From Dryas octopetala (lineage: Eukaryota; Streptophyta; Magnoliopsida; Rosales; Rosaceae), in contig OY992834.1 of the NCBI GenBank assembly GCA_963921425.1, positions 17,558,941 to 17,622,940 of the forward strand: DNA of 64,000 nucleotides, written 5' to 3'. Shown here one piece after another: positions 29,346 through 41,339 of this stretch (its first letter is position 1; every line of letters begins with the position of its first letter). The position numbers and the translations under genes were made by a program. Under the pieces are notes generated by a model. That model was not told the DNA's origin. It made no database searches and was given only the letters and a program-made list of their open reading frames with translations.

Positions 29346-29640
29346 AAAAAAATTAGACTAATAGTGCTCTGATACTTAGAAAAAATTGGAAAGCCCTAAA
29401 ATATATTTTGGTTAAGTGGGAATACATTTGCATTGGGTTCGCTCTAGACCTCACGCCAAAATTTCAAACAGCCCCAAATTCAGACAAAACTCAAGATCGA
29501 TTTCCCAAGAGTTCAGACAAAACTTTAACCTTCTTTCTTCTCACTACAAAAATTTAGACAAAACTCACGATTTCCCTCTTCTCTTTTTGTACTCTCTCCC
29601 CACGCCTGAATCCTCCTCTTGTAGTCCACAAAAAAAATTC

Positions 29641-29940
29641 TTCGGGTACAACGAAACAGAGGTCGGAGGCCGACTCAGGCTGTTGTCGGAGATCACTGGC
29701 GTCTGCCCTCACTGCAAGGAACAGATCAAGTGGAAACGCCGTTACAGTAAGTAGAAGACCCTGACGAAGTCGGCCAAGTGCCAACGTTGTACGAAATGAG
29801 CTATTCGTCAATCTCACCGTAAACTCTGCTCGGCTTAAACCAAGGAACAAGGTGTCTGTGCAAAGTTCTGTTGCCATGTCGAACGCATTGTCGGAAGAGA
29901 CCCTTTGGAAGTTGAGGCTGAGCAGAAGTCGCTTCATGAG
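29641..29940 (+). pseudogene. C9orf85/DUF2039-like pseudogene, unit A
   Basis: One reading frame gives the family's conserved phrases in order: NETEVGGRLRLLSEITGVCP, HCKEQIKWKRRYSK, stop, KTLTKSAKCQRCTK, stop, AIRQSHRKLCSA, stop, then CAKFCCHVERIVGRDPLEVE. These match the Cys-rich core of the eukaryotic C9orf85-homologue (DUF2039) family. Three in-frame stops, with no frameshift, replace expected Tyr, Arg and Cys codons. The N-terminus is missing. A donor-like gttaat follows the last block, so it derives from a genomic exon. Unit B has stops at the same three positions, so decay came before the duplication. Confidence 0.8.
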
Positions 29941-30618
29941 GTTAATTTGTTTGTAATTTTCTTTCTTATTTTCCAAATTCCAATTGCTTTTGCAGTCAAT
30001 AAACTGCTAATTGGATTGATAATCATGATGGGTATGTCGGAGCTAAGCTTTCATTGGATTTTGATAAATTTGTTGTTCTTAATTATGTAGGTGGATTAAT
30101 TAAGGTTTTTATTGTTTTTTGTTGTTGTTGTTGTGGGTCATTGACTCATTGTTGCTTGTGTTGTATGACTTGGGTGATTAGTGGTTTAATGAATTTCAAG
30201 GATGAATTTAACGTTTCTTTGATTATTTCATGATCTGGGAACATGGGTCTCTGTTATATATATATATTATTGGAGGAGTATTTACATGAGGAAAGCATGA
30301 ATTTGTTTTATACTGTAGGGAAATGCCCAGCTGGGCCCGGTCAAGGGGGTTCCACACCCGATTCACTCGTCGTCTGATACAAAAGGGTGCGAGGTGCGCG
30401 CACACACCCAGCCTGACTCTTGATCTTCCAGGTTCTACAATGACCTCCACTAACACTTGGCACTCATACAAGCTTCGCGTATTGATCATCCGGTGCAACT
30501 TAAAAGGGAACCTCCACAACGTCACTAATGTGAGCGGAAGGTCGTATTGTGCGCCACACAAAGGCAAATTTTTACTGATAAGTGGAAAGAAGGACAACCT
30601 GGCGCATTTTAGGTACAG

Positions 30619-30628
30619 TATATATATA
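30619..30628 (+). promoter_or_regulatory. TATA box, zinc-finger copy B
   Basis: Same tatatatata element and spacing to the ATG (about 130 bases) as in unit A. Confidence 0.55.
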
Positions 30629-30757
30629 GGACAAAAGGCAAAAAAAACGCTTCATTCTCCACTCCGCTAGCTCGCACAGTACACACTAGTCTCTGATCTC
30701 TCTCTCACCGGCGCATTTGGTTTGTTGATTTCACCGGCCAAAAAAGAGAATCAGAGC

Positions 30758-31122
30758 ATGGCATTTAAGTGCATCATCAAAGGCGGCTGTGGCAAGACAT
30801 TTCATACAAAAGATGCACTGAAGAAGCATCAAGACACCGTACACAGAGGCAAATTCTTCAGGGATTGCGGCAAATGTGGTAACAAGATGGCTTCTCCAAG
30901 AAAATATCATCCATGGTATTTCTCATAAATTCTTGAATCCTATTTGGGGCTGTCATTTGTTCTTTTTTGTGTATTTGGCATTTTGGTTCTTTGGGTATTA
31001 TTCCTTTTTTTGGTCATGATCTGGGCATTATTCTTTGGTATATATGTGAATCCTCTGTCTAATACAGAAATTGTTGCAGGTCTTTCAAGTTTGAACAAAC
31101 AAATGCTTCGTATACTTACTAA
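30758..31122 (+). CDS. Small C2H2-type zinc-finger protein, copy B
   Basis: Predicted exons 30758-30914 and 31080-31122 join in frame; the structure matches copy A. The finger reads CIIKGGCGKTFHTKDALKKH and onward, and the Phe at TFHT restores the usual C2H2 aromatic position that copy A has as Val. Exon 1 differs from copy A by six amino-acid changes (V/F, E/K, E/D, Y/S, G/R, E/K) and one silent change. Exon 2 differs by two silent changes. The tail SFKFEQTNASYTY is kept. This pattern favours a coding second exon but does not show strong constraint on exon 1. Copy B looks closer to a functional finger. Confidence 0.62.
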
Positions 31123-31335
31123 TTAATTGTTGCATTTCTTCTTATCATGACTGCTTTGTTTTGCTTATTATACTTACTGATTGTTTTGAATTGTCACAAA
31201 TAAAAGCACAATTTGAAACATGAGTTTTAATTCATAGCCAAGTGACTGGTGTTCATCATTTTGGTTCAAGTTGTGCCCACAAATTAATTAATGCATGGTG
31301 AAATCTATGGCTCAAAATGAAACACTGTGTGGTTA

Positions 31336-31625
31336 CACTACAAGAAAAATCATTTTTAACAACAAGAGATTAACAACGTGCAGTGAAAACACCTTGTGAA
31401 ATGTAATATTCAACAACGTGCTTTTAAAACACGTTGTCGAATTGGTCATTTACAAGTGATTGACAACGTGCACTCTTTGCCCGTTGACATAAGTTGAATC
31501 AACAACGAGGTGTGCACGTTGTCAATGGGTTTACCTATAACAACATGGTAAATGATTTTGGTTCAACATGGGTTTACCTAACTTATAACAACATGCTTAC
31601 CATGTTGTTATAAGTTAGGAAGCAA
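31336..31625. mobile_element. CACTA-like transposon terminus, unit B
   Basis: Duplicate of the unit A terminus: CACTACAAGAAAAA at 31336, with the same aacaacgtg subterminal repeats. It has an expanded palindrome with two extra copies of the tataacaacatg-type arm. Confidence 0.7.
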
Positions 31626-31923
31626 ATAAAAAAAAAAATTAGACTAATAGTGCTCTGATACTTAGAAAAAATTGGAAAGCCCTAAAATATATTTTGGTTA
31701 AGCAGGAATACATTTGCATTGGGTTCGCTCTAGACCTCACGCCAAAATTTCAAACAGCCCCAAATTCAGACAAAACTCAAGATCGATTTCCCAAGAGTTC
31801 AGACAAAACCTTAACCTTCTTTCTTCTCACTCCAAAAATTTAGACAAAACTCACGATTTCCCTCTTCTCTTTCTGTACTCTCTCCCCACGCCTGAATCCT
31901 CCTCTTGTAGTCCACAAGAAAAA

Positions 31924-32226
31924 TTCTTGGGGTACAACAAAACGGAGGTCGGAGGCCGGCTCAAGCTATTGTCGAAGATCACTAGCGTCTGCCCTCACTG
32001 CAAGGAACAGATCAAGTGGAAACGTCGTTACAGTAAGTAGAAGACCCTGACGAAGCCGGCCAAGTGCCAACGTTGTACGAAATGAGCTGTTCGTCAATCT
32101 CACCATAAACTCTGCTCGGCTTGAACCAAGGAACAAGGTGTCTGTGCAAAGTTCTGTTGCCGTGTCGAACGCATTGTCGGAAGAGACCCTTTGGAAGTTG
32201 AGGCTGAGCAGAAGTCGCTTCATGAG
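31924..32226 (+). pseudogene. C9orf85/DUF2039-like pseudogene, unit B
   Basis: Second copy of the Cys-rich pseudogene (YNKTEVGGRLKLLSKITS, then CPHCKEQIKWKRRYSK and a stop). The same three stop positions occur; the third is TGA here and TAA in unit A, so TGA is likely ancestral. It has more missense changes than unit A. Confidence 0.8.
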
Positions 32227-32605
32227 GTTAATTTGTTTGTAATTTTCTTGCTTATTTTCCAAATTCCAATTGTTTTTGCATTCAATAAACTGCTAATTGG
32301 ATTGATAATCATGATGGGTATGTCGGAGCTAAGCTTTCATTGGATTTTGATAAATTTGTTGTTCTTAATTATGTAGGTGGATTAATTAAGGTTTTTATTG
32401 TTGTTGTTGTGGGTCATTGACTCATTGTTGCTTGTGTTGTATGACTTGGGTGATTAGTGGTTTAATGAATTTTAAGGATGAATTTAACGTTTCTTTTATT
32501 ATTTCATGATCTGGGAACATGGGTCACTATTAGAATTTGTGAGAGGTGGGTTTTATTTGCATATTTGAATTCTAATTTGGCATCTCAAAATGGGAATATA
32601 CATAC

Positions 32606-32819
32606 CAAAAATGGAGTGAGTGGGGTTGCTGATGACCTGGTTAAGTGCTGCATCACCTACCAAACGCTCAATATCAGTGAAGGCAACATAAGATGGGGTG
32701 GTCCTGTTTCCCTGATCGTTTACTATGACTTCTACATGACCATGCTGCCACACTGCCACGCATGAGTACGTTATCCCCAAATCGATACTGAGTGCATGAC
32801 CCTTTTCGTCTCCCGCGAT
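32606..32819 (-). pseudogene. Stray HSP70 exon 1 with lost start codon
   Basis: This is the HSP70 first exon and promoter-proximal sequence without the rest of the gene. The usual ATG at 32819 reads ATC, and Thr in the IDLGTTYS phosphate-binding motif is changed (IDLGITYS). The flank to about 32930 also matches the HSP70 upstream region. It is the fourth copy of this exon in the window. Confidence 0.88.
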
Positions 32820-33006
32820 TCTCAGCTCAAAAACTTCAAGAGCAAATATCAAACAAGAAATAAATGGTTGCAGAGAATGTAGAAAATGCTTTGGGGACGG
32901 ATTCTGGCTCTATCGTTTGTTGACAGAGGGTGTTGAGAGTCATCACCCTAAGACATGATTAAACCTAGGATTGATTAGACATACATCTATTTTAGGAGAC
33001 CCAATT

Positions 33007-33313
33007 TGTAACAACCCGACCCCAAGTTTAAATTGAAATTGAAATTTTCAAGTTTAATTATGAGTTTCATTTAAGTTTTGGAAGAGAGGTCTAGTGTTTT
33101 AGAGGGGCGGTTTAAAAATGAAATGTAGACCTTTTTTTTTTTTTTAGACGAATAGATAGAAACTGAGTTTCTGAACGCATAGGCGAAAACGGCCTTTAAA
33201 TCAAAGCTTCGGGGAGGATAGTTTGAAGAATTGTCTAGAAAGGGGTATTTTTGTAAATTCAAAACCCCAATAACTTAATTAAAACAACCCAAATACACAC
33301 ACACACACACACA

Positions 33314-33350
<37 letters not shown>

Positions 33351-35560
33351 CAGCCACCCCCCGTCGACCCAAGCCAACCACACGACCCCCTCTCGCTGGC
33401 GTAGACCTTCAACCGAAATCCCTTGACAACCCAACCCCGCTCGCACAGGAAAATCCCATAAATCTTAGTTGCCACCCCCCTCTGTCTTGCCGAATTCCAG
33501 CCAAACTCCAGCGTCATTCACTTCGAAATTAGGTGGGTTTTTTTCCTTTCTAAGTGGGCTTTCTTTCTCTTATGGTTTGATTGTTTGATTTTGTGTATTT
33601 GATGAAAATTGAGTATGGGGGTTTAGGGCCATTTCGGGATTACCATGGGTTTTTGGATTAGAGGGTTGTTCTTGATGTTTATTTGGACAAATTTCAATCC
33701 TAAGAACCTCAATTGATGTTTAAGTTTGAAGAGTTGAGTGGATTTGAGGAATTTGGTATTTTAGTTAAACTTTTGGATTTGAGGCAGCCACTTTGGGCGA
33801 CACTCTCAGTGATTTTGAACCCCATTGTAATTTCCTGAATAAAGAATTATTTTTGGGCGATTTTTTTGTGAGTTGTTGGTCTTAGCTATGTTGAATGTGG
33901 TTGGAGAAGCCGAAGTTATTTTGGGACTAATTTGAGACTTTGTTGATACCGATTTTACTCTAGGACGAACTTTTCAATCGAAGTAAGCCTCGGACAAGTT
34001 TCTTTTTAAGCTTAGGATTGGTTGTGAATTGTTTGGTGACGTTAGTTCGAGCCTGCAAGCTTTCGGGGTGTTTGAGGAGGTTTTGTGGGTTTAACTTGTG
34101 AATGTTGCAAATCGTTGTGTTGGAACGAGTTTCGGGTGGGATGTGAGGTTTATCACACCAACGTCTTTGAGCCGGGACTAATTATATTTTATTGTTCTAT
34201 ATATTTTATAGGCGAGACGACTGTGGCCCGAGACGATCCGGCGAAGTATCGGAGCTAGGATTCTCATTGTGAGCGGACCTTTGTTTTTTTTAAAAGATTT
34301 ATGAAATTTGTGTTTTATTTTGGTTATTTGAGTTTTGATTGAGAAGTATTATATGTGAGTGAACTTTTACCTTTGAAAAGAATTTTATGAAATTCCATTA
34401 ATTTAATTATGTTAAGTATCTTAAAATTGATTTTGGGATTTGATAAATAAGGTTGGACTTCGGGTTTTCAAATACCTTTTCGTATATAAGTTTTATAAAC
34501 ATGATTTTTCTTAATGGATCATTTAAGTTGATGGATCTCTTTTGGAAAAGGATTATAGCTTCTTACTTTCTCCTTATGGCTTAATATTACTTTGGTTTTT
34601 GATCGAAAGGAATTAGTTGGATTTATACTTATTGAATTTAAATTGAGATATGTATTAAGTGCGCTTATGGATTTAAAGTTTTCTTGGGAAGTACAATAAG
34701 ATATTTTCTATCGGTGGGAAAAAAAAATTATGATTTGGTTATGAGAAATAGTTTCAAATCACCTTCTCAGTACCCTTCAGGTTATCGTATTAGATAGGTC
34801 TTTGGGACCCATTAAGGCACACACATAGGCTTTGGCCCGTGCGTCGTGATACTTAGCCTTTTGGGGGTGACTCTTCGTGCATGTAAGACAAAATTAATGG
34901 CTCTGCACAGATTCTTGGCTTTGCGCATGTATGACAAGTGCTGTAGGTAACTGATTGGGTGTAAACTCTTCTTTTTTTTTTTTAATGTATTATATGGTTT
35001 TATTTCGAATATTTATCTCACATCTATAGTCTATTCAGAATATTTCAATGTTTGATTTTTCAATAACTTAATTTTACCTCAATAGATTTATTATATTATG
35101 CTAGCAACCTGGAATATATTTATGAACGCATTTTAAAACTGGGGGTTTTCAAAATTAAGTTCGTTTGATAAAGAATGGTTGATTTTCTTGGAAAACGATA
35201 TTTCGAAAAGTTTTACGCCATTAAACCATTTTATGTCCACTCACTGAGATTATCTCACATTTTTCTGTTTTGTTTTAAACTTTTCCCCCCAGGTAGTAGC
35301 AGTGATGGAGGTCGAGCCATACACGTCGTGGCATCCCTTCTATTTTTCATTTCCTCAAACAATTGTAGGCCACATGGCTATCTTTTATTTTGTTCGGTTA
35401 TAATTGTTGTAAGAATTAATAGAAGTAGTGGCTTTGATAACTGAACTTGGGATTTCTAACTAAGTTATGCTTCTGATGGGTCTGAGACCCTTTTTGGTTG
35501 TGGTAGAGACAGTTGATGTTTATTAGAAGTGTTCTTTACAGGTTTTATAAATTCGGGTTA
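33007..35560 (+). mobile_element. Probable LTR-type or large non-coding repeat
   Basis: The block opens with TGTAACAACCCGACCCC, a start typical of some plant LTR-retrotransposon repeats. It runs about 2.5 kb with no long reading frame. The matching inverted or direct end was not seen, and the 3' side runs into another element at 35560. The assignment is from style of sequence only. Confidence 0.35.
33295..33345. repeat. (AC)n and (TC)n compound microsatellite
   Basis: About ten AC units are followed by about fifteen TC units inside the 33-35.5 kb repeat. Confidence 0.9.
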
Positions 35561-35569
35561 ATCCATTTT

Positions 35570-35920
35570 CAGGGGAGGTCTATAGGGTCGCGCTAGCCAC
35601 CCATGGTGGTCCAGTGAGGGAGGGTGGCAGAGAGAGGGAGAAGGCAGAGAGAGGGAAGAGAGAGAGAAGGGAGATCGGGGTGGGTAGGGTCGAGCCGACA
35701 ATGGGGAGGGGTGGGGTTGACTGGTGAAGGGGAGGGGTGGGGTCGCGCCGGCGGTGGGGAGGGGGTGGGGTTGTGCCGGCAGTAGGGATGGGTGGCCGGC
35801 CAAAATTGGAAAAATAAGTTTTTTTTTTAATGCAGGGGCAAAATAAGAAAAAATGGGCAAAAAAATGAGGGGATGGTCAACTCAGTGGTTTTGGGTTGTC
35901 TGAATAGTCCCTCCCATTCA
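35570..35920. mobile_element. Truncated member of the 54.2-kb TIR family
   Basis: The right end (gtcaactcagtggttttggg through gaatagtccctccc) resembles the right terminus of the element at 54202-54912. The interior shares the aaaataagaaaaaatgggc motif. The left terminus is missing. The interior is otherwise GA- and GT-rich. Confidence 0.6.
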
Positions 35921-36237
35921 ATTTCAAAGATACAAATTCAGTGTAACTTCAAGATGTAAAAGTTAATTCTTCACCAAAAAATTAAAGTTAATTGGTAACT
36001 TTAAACGAGCTGTGTTACTGAAACTTAAATCTATTTGACTAAAATGAGTTTCAAAATTGAATTTGTGTTCACTTATTATGTTATTAAATAAGCAGGCAGA
36101 ATAACAAGCTTTTTTTTTTTTTTAATAAATAGGCATAATAACATAATAACAAGCTTAGTCCTTCGAATTGCAAGTAAATGATTTGGTTTCAAACTAAGAA
36201 CAAGCTTATCTATTAAATAAAGGTATCATAAATGACT

Positions 36238-36935
36238 AAGGCTCTGTTTCGGATTGCGGTGGAGGACCCAAAAGCTGCTGTGGATGACAATTTTCAATCA
36301 CCTACAACAATTTTGGTGTTTGGTAAAAAAATTAAAAACTGCTTTTCCCCACAATTCTCAACTCGCTACAACAAAAATAGAAAGCATATTTCTAGGTGTT
36401 TTTGAAAGCTGCAGTCAATCACAGAAATAATGAATATTTTATTTTACCTATAATACCCTTATTGATTTCTATAATTTTTATTTGTTTATTTTAAATTAAA
36501 AAATATGTTCATTGTTAGTTATATTTTATATTGTGATAATTAATTATTATATTTTATTTGTACGATTAAAATTATAATATACCTAAAAAATAATAGGCAT
36601 ACTTATTTAATAATGTTGTTCTTAGAAAAATTAATGCTAATAAAAATTTGTAGCCAAAAATTTCAAAAACAAGTAAAAAAACATTTTATTTTTACCAAAT
36701 AAATAAGTGAAAGACACTTTCAGCATCATGTCCATTTTAATAATTATAAACAGTTACAGCACTTTTACATTAACATTTACCAAACACTTTGATACTGTTT
36801 TTTGTATTCGAAGCACTTTCGAAAATATAGTTTACCAAACACTTCACTACTTTACAGCTGACTTTACTGACTTTACTTTATAGCTGTTTTACTTCATAGT
36901 TATTTTTTCTCACAATAATACCAAACTGGCCCTAA
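36238..36935. mobile_element. MITE-like element, possibly hAT-derived
   Basis: The ends are imperfectly inverted: ggctctgtttcgg on the left and, reversed, gggccagtttgg on the right. Internal phrases such as accaaacactt repeat in both orientations. No transposase or certain target duplication was found. Confidence 0.45.
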
Positions 36936-37505
36936 AACAGTGGCCTATTCTAGTCATTTGCTACAGTTTCGAAACACTGGCGGCCCCTACAAGAGCCCAA
37001 TTTACAAGTAGCTTGTAAATTACTTCATGGTTCCAACAACCCACAAATGTTTGCAGGTGCCACACACACTACATTAATCACTTAATTATTCAAGGCTTTA
37101 CCCTACCTTTTTTTTTTTTTTTGGGTCTACGCTGATTTAGATATGTCCACATTTCAATGCCACAAGGCACTCTCTGAACTCCAGGCCAAATATGTTACTT
37201 ATGCAATTAGACTCATGCATCAAGACCAAGTTTGTGAAACAAAAAATGGTGAGAAACACTTTAAACCCATTGACGGAGAACTTTTAAGTCCCAAATACGC
37301 TTTCTTCTAGCTTTCAAGTTGCAGTTAGTTAAAATATGACAATAATTCGTTTGCAACATCAGAGACATGTTACTAATACATTTGCAAAGGGTCCAGCTTC
37401 AGGAAGATCAAGATCAGCTAAAGGTTTACAAATTCCAGCAATATATGAACCAAGGATAATCTGGCCCAGCTATCTACTATTACAATTTGCAGAACAGACA
37501 ACTGA

Positions 37506-38734
37506 TCAATCTCCACTGGCACAACCCCTACAGCCACAATGTACACACTCTATAACCTTCTCCTCCCTCAGATGCTTGGGCACTCGGCAGACGCATGTGG
37601 TGGCAAAGTTGTGATCCCGAGGCTGCATGCATCTTAAACAGCAGAGGCGTTCATAACCAGGCTGCATGACAAACACAAACCATATGCCATTGATTTAGAG
37701 TTGAGAAACTAATGAAATAGACTTAGATAAATGGACAGCAAGGGACATGCGTTTGTTGGCATATTTTCTTTATTTTCTCAACATCCTAATTAAATTAACT
37801 GATATCCATAACAACCTGCAAAAAAATGGTACAAAGGTTCCTTTAACATCCTAATATCAAAGATGAAAATGCTCTTCCAAAGCATGTAGTATGAGAATTT
37901 CAAAAATGAGTTCAATCAGTGTACAAGACCTCTCATATTGACTTTTATCCTCATGACACACTCCCCCAAGTCCTGATTCCTGAGTCTTCCATGAACCTTC
38001 TCAACAGTTTTTTCATGCTAATTTTCTAGCATGCTATGTTTGTCCCAATTCTCTTATATTATTTTTTTTTCAAGCTTATGTTCTTTGAACCTTATTTATA
38101 GGTTTTTCCTGATTAACTACTAAATTTCCAAATCATAACCAGGCAAGGTAATTTCCAAGTCTAATATATTACTGAGTCAACTCCACAGTCAATACGCATA
38201 TAAACCGAAGCAAAAAAAAAAAAAAACAAACAAACACCGAATAGTAGCAAATAAAGAATTCAAGATAGAAGAGTTTCTGAGACAAACCTTCTTCCACTTT
38301 GCAATTAGATTGCGGTCAGCATAGCCTTGGTCCAGGCAGAACTCGTACAATTCCTTGGATATTTCATTTCTCCGATGGTAAAGGTCAAAAATGTAGCGGC
38401 TCTTTTGATGTGCTATTTTGAAAATAGGCCACAAGGTCTCACATTTTCTCTTACCATCATGAGTATCATTCTCAGCTGTCCAGAAGATAAAGGGAATATA
38501 CATTAGTTTTTTTCTTTTGTGTGTGTGTGTGAGAGGGGGGAGGGGGGTGGGGGGGGGAGGGGGTTTGTGGATGGGTTATTAAGCATATTAATTTTTGAAA
38601 GTTCAGTGAACAATGTAATAAATACATGGAAAATACCAACCTTCTCTCATCTTTGCTTGGAGTTCACGAAGAGTAGGCTCAATCAGTTCCCATCCTTCTG
38701 GGTATTTGACTCGGTTAGTCTTTACCTTAGGCAT
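37506..38734 (-). CDS. BUD31: BUD31 / G10 splicing factor
   Basis: Three coding exons on the minus strand, 38734-38641, 38475-38288 and 37661-37506, join to 145 residues, the normal family length. The protein opens [20 protein letters not shown]. It continues [40 protein letters not shown], and a C-terminal Cys-rich zinc-cluster region ([16 protein letters not shown], then [16 protein letters not shown]). BUD31 is a core component of activated spliceosomes (NTC-related group). All splice sites fit GT-AG and phases agree, with no lesion, so this looks functional. A 5'UTR exon at about 41290-40951 probably belongs to it, which gives a first intron of more than 2 kb. Identity is near certain. 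Confidence 0.95.
38535..38563 (+). repeat. G-run cluster in BUD31 intron
   Basis: Four G runs of six, six, nine and five are separated by single A or T bases, preceded by (GT)n. The plus strand could form a G-quadruplex; the BUD31 transcript would carry the C-rich strand. Confidence 0.85.
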
Positions 38735-38742
38735 TTTCTACC

Positions 38743-40950
38743 TGGTATCAGCGGCAATATATAATGAATAAATTGTTTGGAGATTTCAAAGGCTATCAAC
38801 TTTTGACGCTGCGAGAAACCAGAACCAAGGTTTAGACAAGTATCTAAACTCAAAACAAGAACAATGACTCCACAAGGAAACTAATTCAAACCCTATTCCT
38901 ACTAGGAAACGCACAAGGGAAACTCCTACTAGGAAACTAATACTAATCCTAATTGAAAAAGGAAACCATAAAATTAGAAATATCCTAAAATCTAAAATTA
39001 TGATTTTGACCCTAAAGTTGTCCAGCATCAACATTCAAACAACATGTTCTTCCCAAAAAAAAAAAAATTCATGTCTCAGATATATGAAAATAGAACAATA
39101 ATTCAATCAGAAAAACTAATCAATACAAAGAAAATGATCAAAACACCTTTACTATTAGTTAAAAACAATCATCACCAGCAGCAGTAGCAACAATGAGAAA
39201 AGCAGCTGTTTCAAAGAATACATTCCGTTTTCATCTACTTATTGTTTTAAGAAACATTTATATTCATCAGGGGAAATCATAGATAATGAACAAACCATGA
39301 GCCTAGTTCTGTCCTCGATATGATGACTTAGGATTCATTTGGCACACTGTACCCAACTCTACTATTTAATTGGAGAGTACTGTATTGTATTCAACTATAA
39401 CGTACTATAAAGTTCAAAGTACTATCGTGCATTTGATGTTGCACCAAATTAAGAGGCTGGATAAGTTCTGCTGTTTGATGCAACATCAAACTAGACTGCA
39501 TTCAATTTTTTTGAAATCTTTATATAAAATTAAAAAATAAATTTTCTAATATAAATTTTTTATTTATACCTTAATCATTTTTATCGAATGAAAGAAAAAA
39601 TAATTAGACATTATGCAACCATCCCAAGAAAGTTAGCACAACAGCATAACTTCATATTAATTTTTAACACCAATATATAATCAACCATCTTAATTTTTTG
39701 AAAAGAAAAAAATCCCCATCTTACATTACTCAAGTTCATATTTTAACATAAATATGCAATCACCCCATCTAAGTTAGTAGTATTAATGCATTAGTTAAGC
39801 CAATACATCATCCTCAACAACATCATGATGACCCATAGTTAGAAAGTGCCAAGCTAATTAGAATGTATGCCACAATCTTTATTTCTTCCATATCTATTCC
39901 ATAATCATTAACTAAACACAAACACAGTTGACATTTTGATTAAGCTAAAAAACTATAAAATTTAAGTTTTGAAATTAAGAAAGTCTTTAATTAATCATTA
40001 GCTTGAAAAAAATACAACCCAATAACTTAAAATAAGTTATTTCAGAAGTTTCTCCGGTCTTCACAACCAACAAAACGTGATGGGGTGCTTGCATATTTAT
40101 GTTAAAAGGAGACCAAGACAACATCACCAGACAGAAAACAAACTAAGTTGGAATTCAGAAAATAAAAGTATTGTCATGTAACATATCAGCTCCCAAGTTT
40201 TTTCTTTTCTTAACGCAAATGCCATATGATGTTGGTTTTCTGTGGTACAAGATGAATATACATTTGAATAAAACTCAATCATTGTGCATAGGATAATCCA
40301 TTAACCCTATGCATAAACAAATACAATTACCATCTATAGACAATGTATCAAATGGCTTCACGCACATGAGACTTTTAGAATGTATTTAACTCAATTGAAC
40401 ATAAACATAAATGAAGGACTTATCATTAAACCCAACAACCTATTAGGGAAGAAATGCCCCTCACCAATTACCAGAGCATCACCAATCACAAATTGATTGT
40501 AAAAATTGCATTATTTAAGTCACAAGATATATAGATAGAGAAATTTGAGGTTCATCAGCATTCAGCACAAACATATCCATCACAACATCAGAATCATCAC
40601 ATCATCATCAATTCATAACCCTAACAATCACATCATCATGGTCTAGCAAGAAAAACACCAGCTTCAGAATCATCACATCATCATCATCCTAACCCTAACA
40701 ATCATCACAAACCAGCTCAACCCTAATAATAAACCAAATATAATAACCCTAACAATCCAATTTATCAGAATCAGAAAACTTACCCAGAAGCACAGCAAGC
40801 AAGCAGGACAAACCCTTAACCCCAAAATCTGAGAGACTGAGACACAAAATTGGCATAAATCAGAATATATATTGAAAACCTTAAAAAATCAAAACCCTAA
40901 TTCAACCCTAAATCTTAAATCCCTAATTCAAAACCCTAATTAAAAATTAC
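38743..40950 (-). other. BUD31 first intron (5'UTR intron)
   Basis: The stretch lies between the predicted 5'UTR exon and the ATG exon. A MITE-like patch near 39330-39500 has palindromic phrases such as tttgatgcaacatcaaa. An additional small exon-like segment (acceptor ...gtctcag, donor gtaagttt) lies near 40780-40835 on the minus strand. No other gene was recognised. Confidence 0.5.
40610..40940 (-). promoter_or_regulatory. Cluster of telo-box-like motifs
   Basis: At least seven aaccctaa-type motifs lie in this 330-bp stretch, next to the BUD31 5'UTR exon. Telo-boxes (AAACCCTAA) are known in promoters and first introns of plant genes active in dividing cells. A regulatory role here is inferred from position only. 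Confidence 0.5.
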
Positions 40951-41290
40951 CTTCGTAGATTGGCGATGGGTGACTGGGTGGTGAAACAGAGAGAGAGAGG
41001 CGACGGTGGTGACTGGTGAGACAGAGAGACAGCGAGACAGCGAGACAGCGAAACAGAGAGAGGTAGAGAGGGATGCGACGGTGGTGAACTGGTGATGGTG
41101 GTTTCAGGGTGGAGTTGGTGGTCGTGGGGTGTAAACGGCGTCGGAGATGATGGTGGTTTGAGTTTCAGGGATAGCAGAGAGAGAGAATCCAGAATCCAGG
41201 ATCCAGATCGACATGAGATAGAGAGAGAGAGAGAGGGATGGAGCCTTCTGGTATCCTCTCTGCGTAGGGATCCAGTGTGTTGGGGTGCAT
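40951..41290 (-). other. Predicted BUD31 5'UTR exon
   Basis: On the minus strand this CT-rich leader-like block ends ATCTACGAAG before a GTAATTTT donor at 40950. A TATA-like tatttatatttat lies just upstream at about 41294-41306. The acceptor would be the taccag 8 bases before the ATG at 38734. There is no coding match. Transcript data would be needed to fix the ends. Confidence 0.5.
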
Positions 41291-41339
41291 GATAAATATA
41301 AATAATTAATCCTGACATGCATTCTAAATCCAAGAACTA

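Larger units (their letters stand above)
28015..30252. repeat. Tandem duplication, unit A
   Basis: Unit A (about 2.24 kb) is repeated directly as unit B. Both hold, in order, a GC-rich upstream block, a TATA box, a zinc-finger gene, a CACTA-like terminus and a C9orf85-type pseudogene. The junction falls in an AT run at about 30252-30265. Confidence 0.92.
30253..32527. repeat. Tandem duplication, unit B
   Basis: Second copy of the 2.24-kb unit. It differs by scattered substitutions and about 37 extra bases near 31550-31590, where the phrase cataacaacatg is repeated. It ends near 32527, shortly before a stray HSP70 exon 1. Confidence 0.92.

Noticed and set aside
29554..29976. 140-codon minus-strand frame and its copy at 31966-32262
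   Set aside because: Antisense shadow of the C9orf85-like pseudogene, whose sense phrases are clearly homologous.
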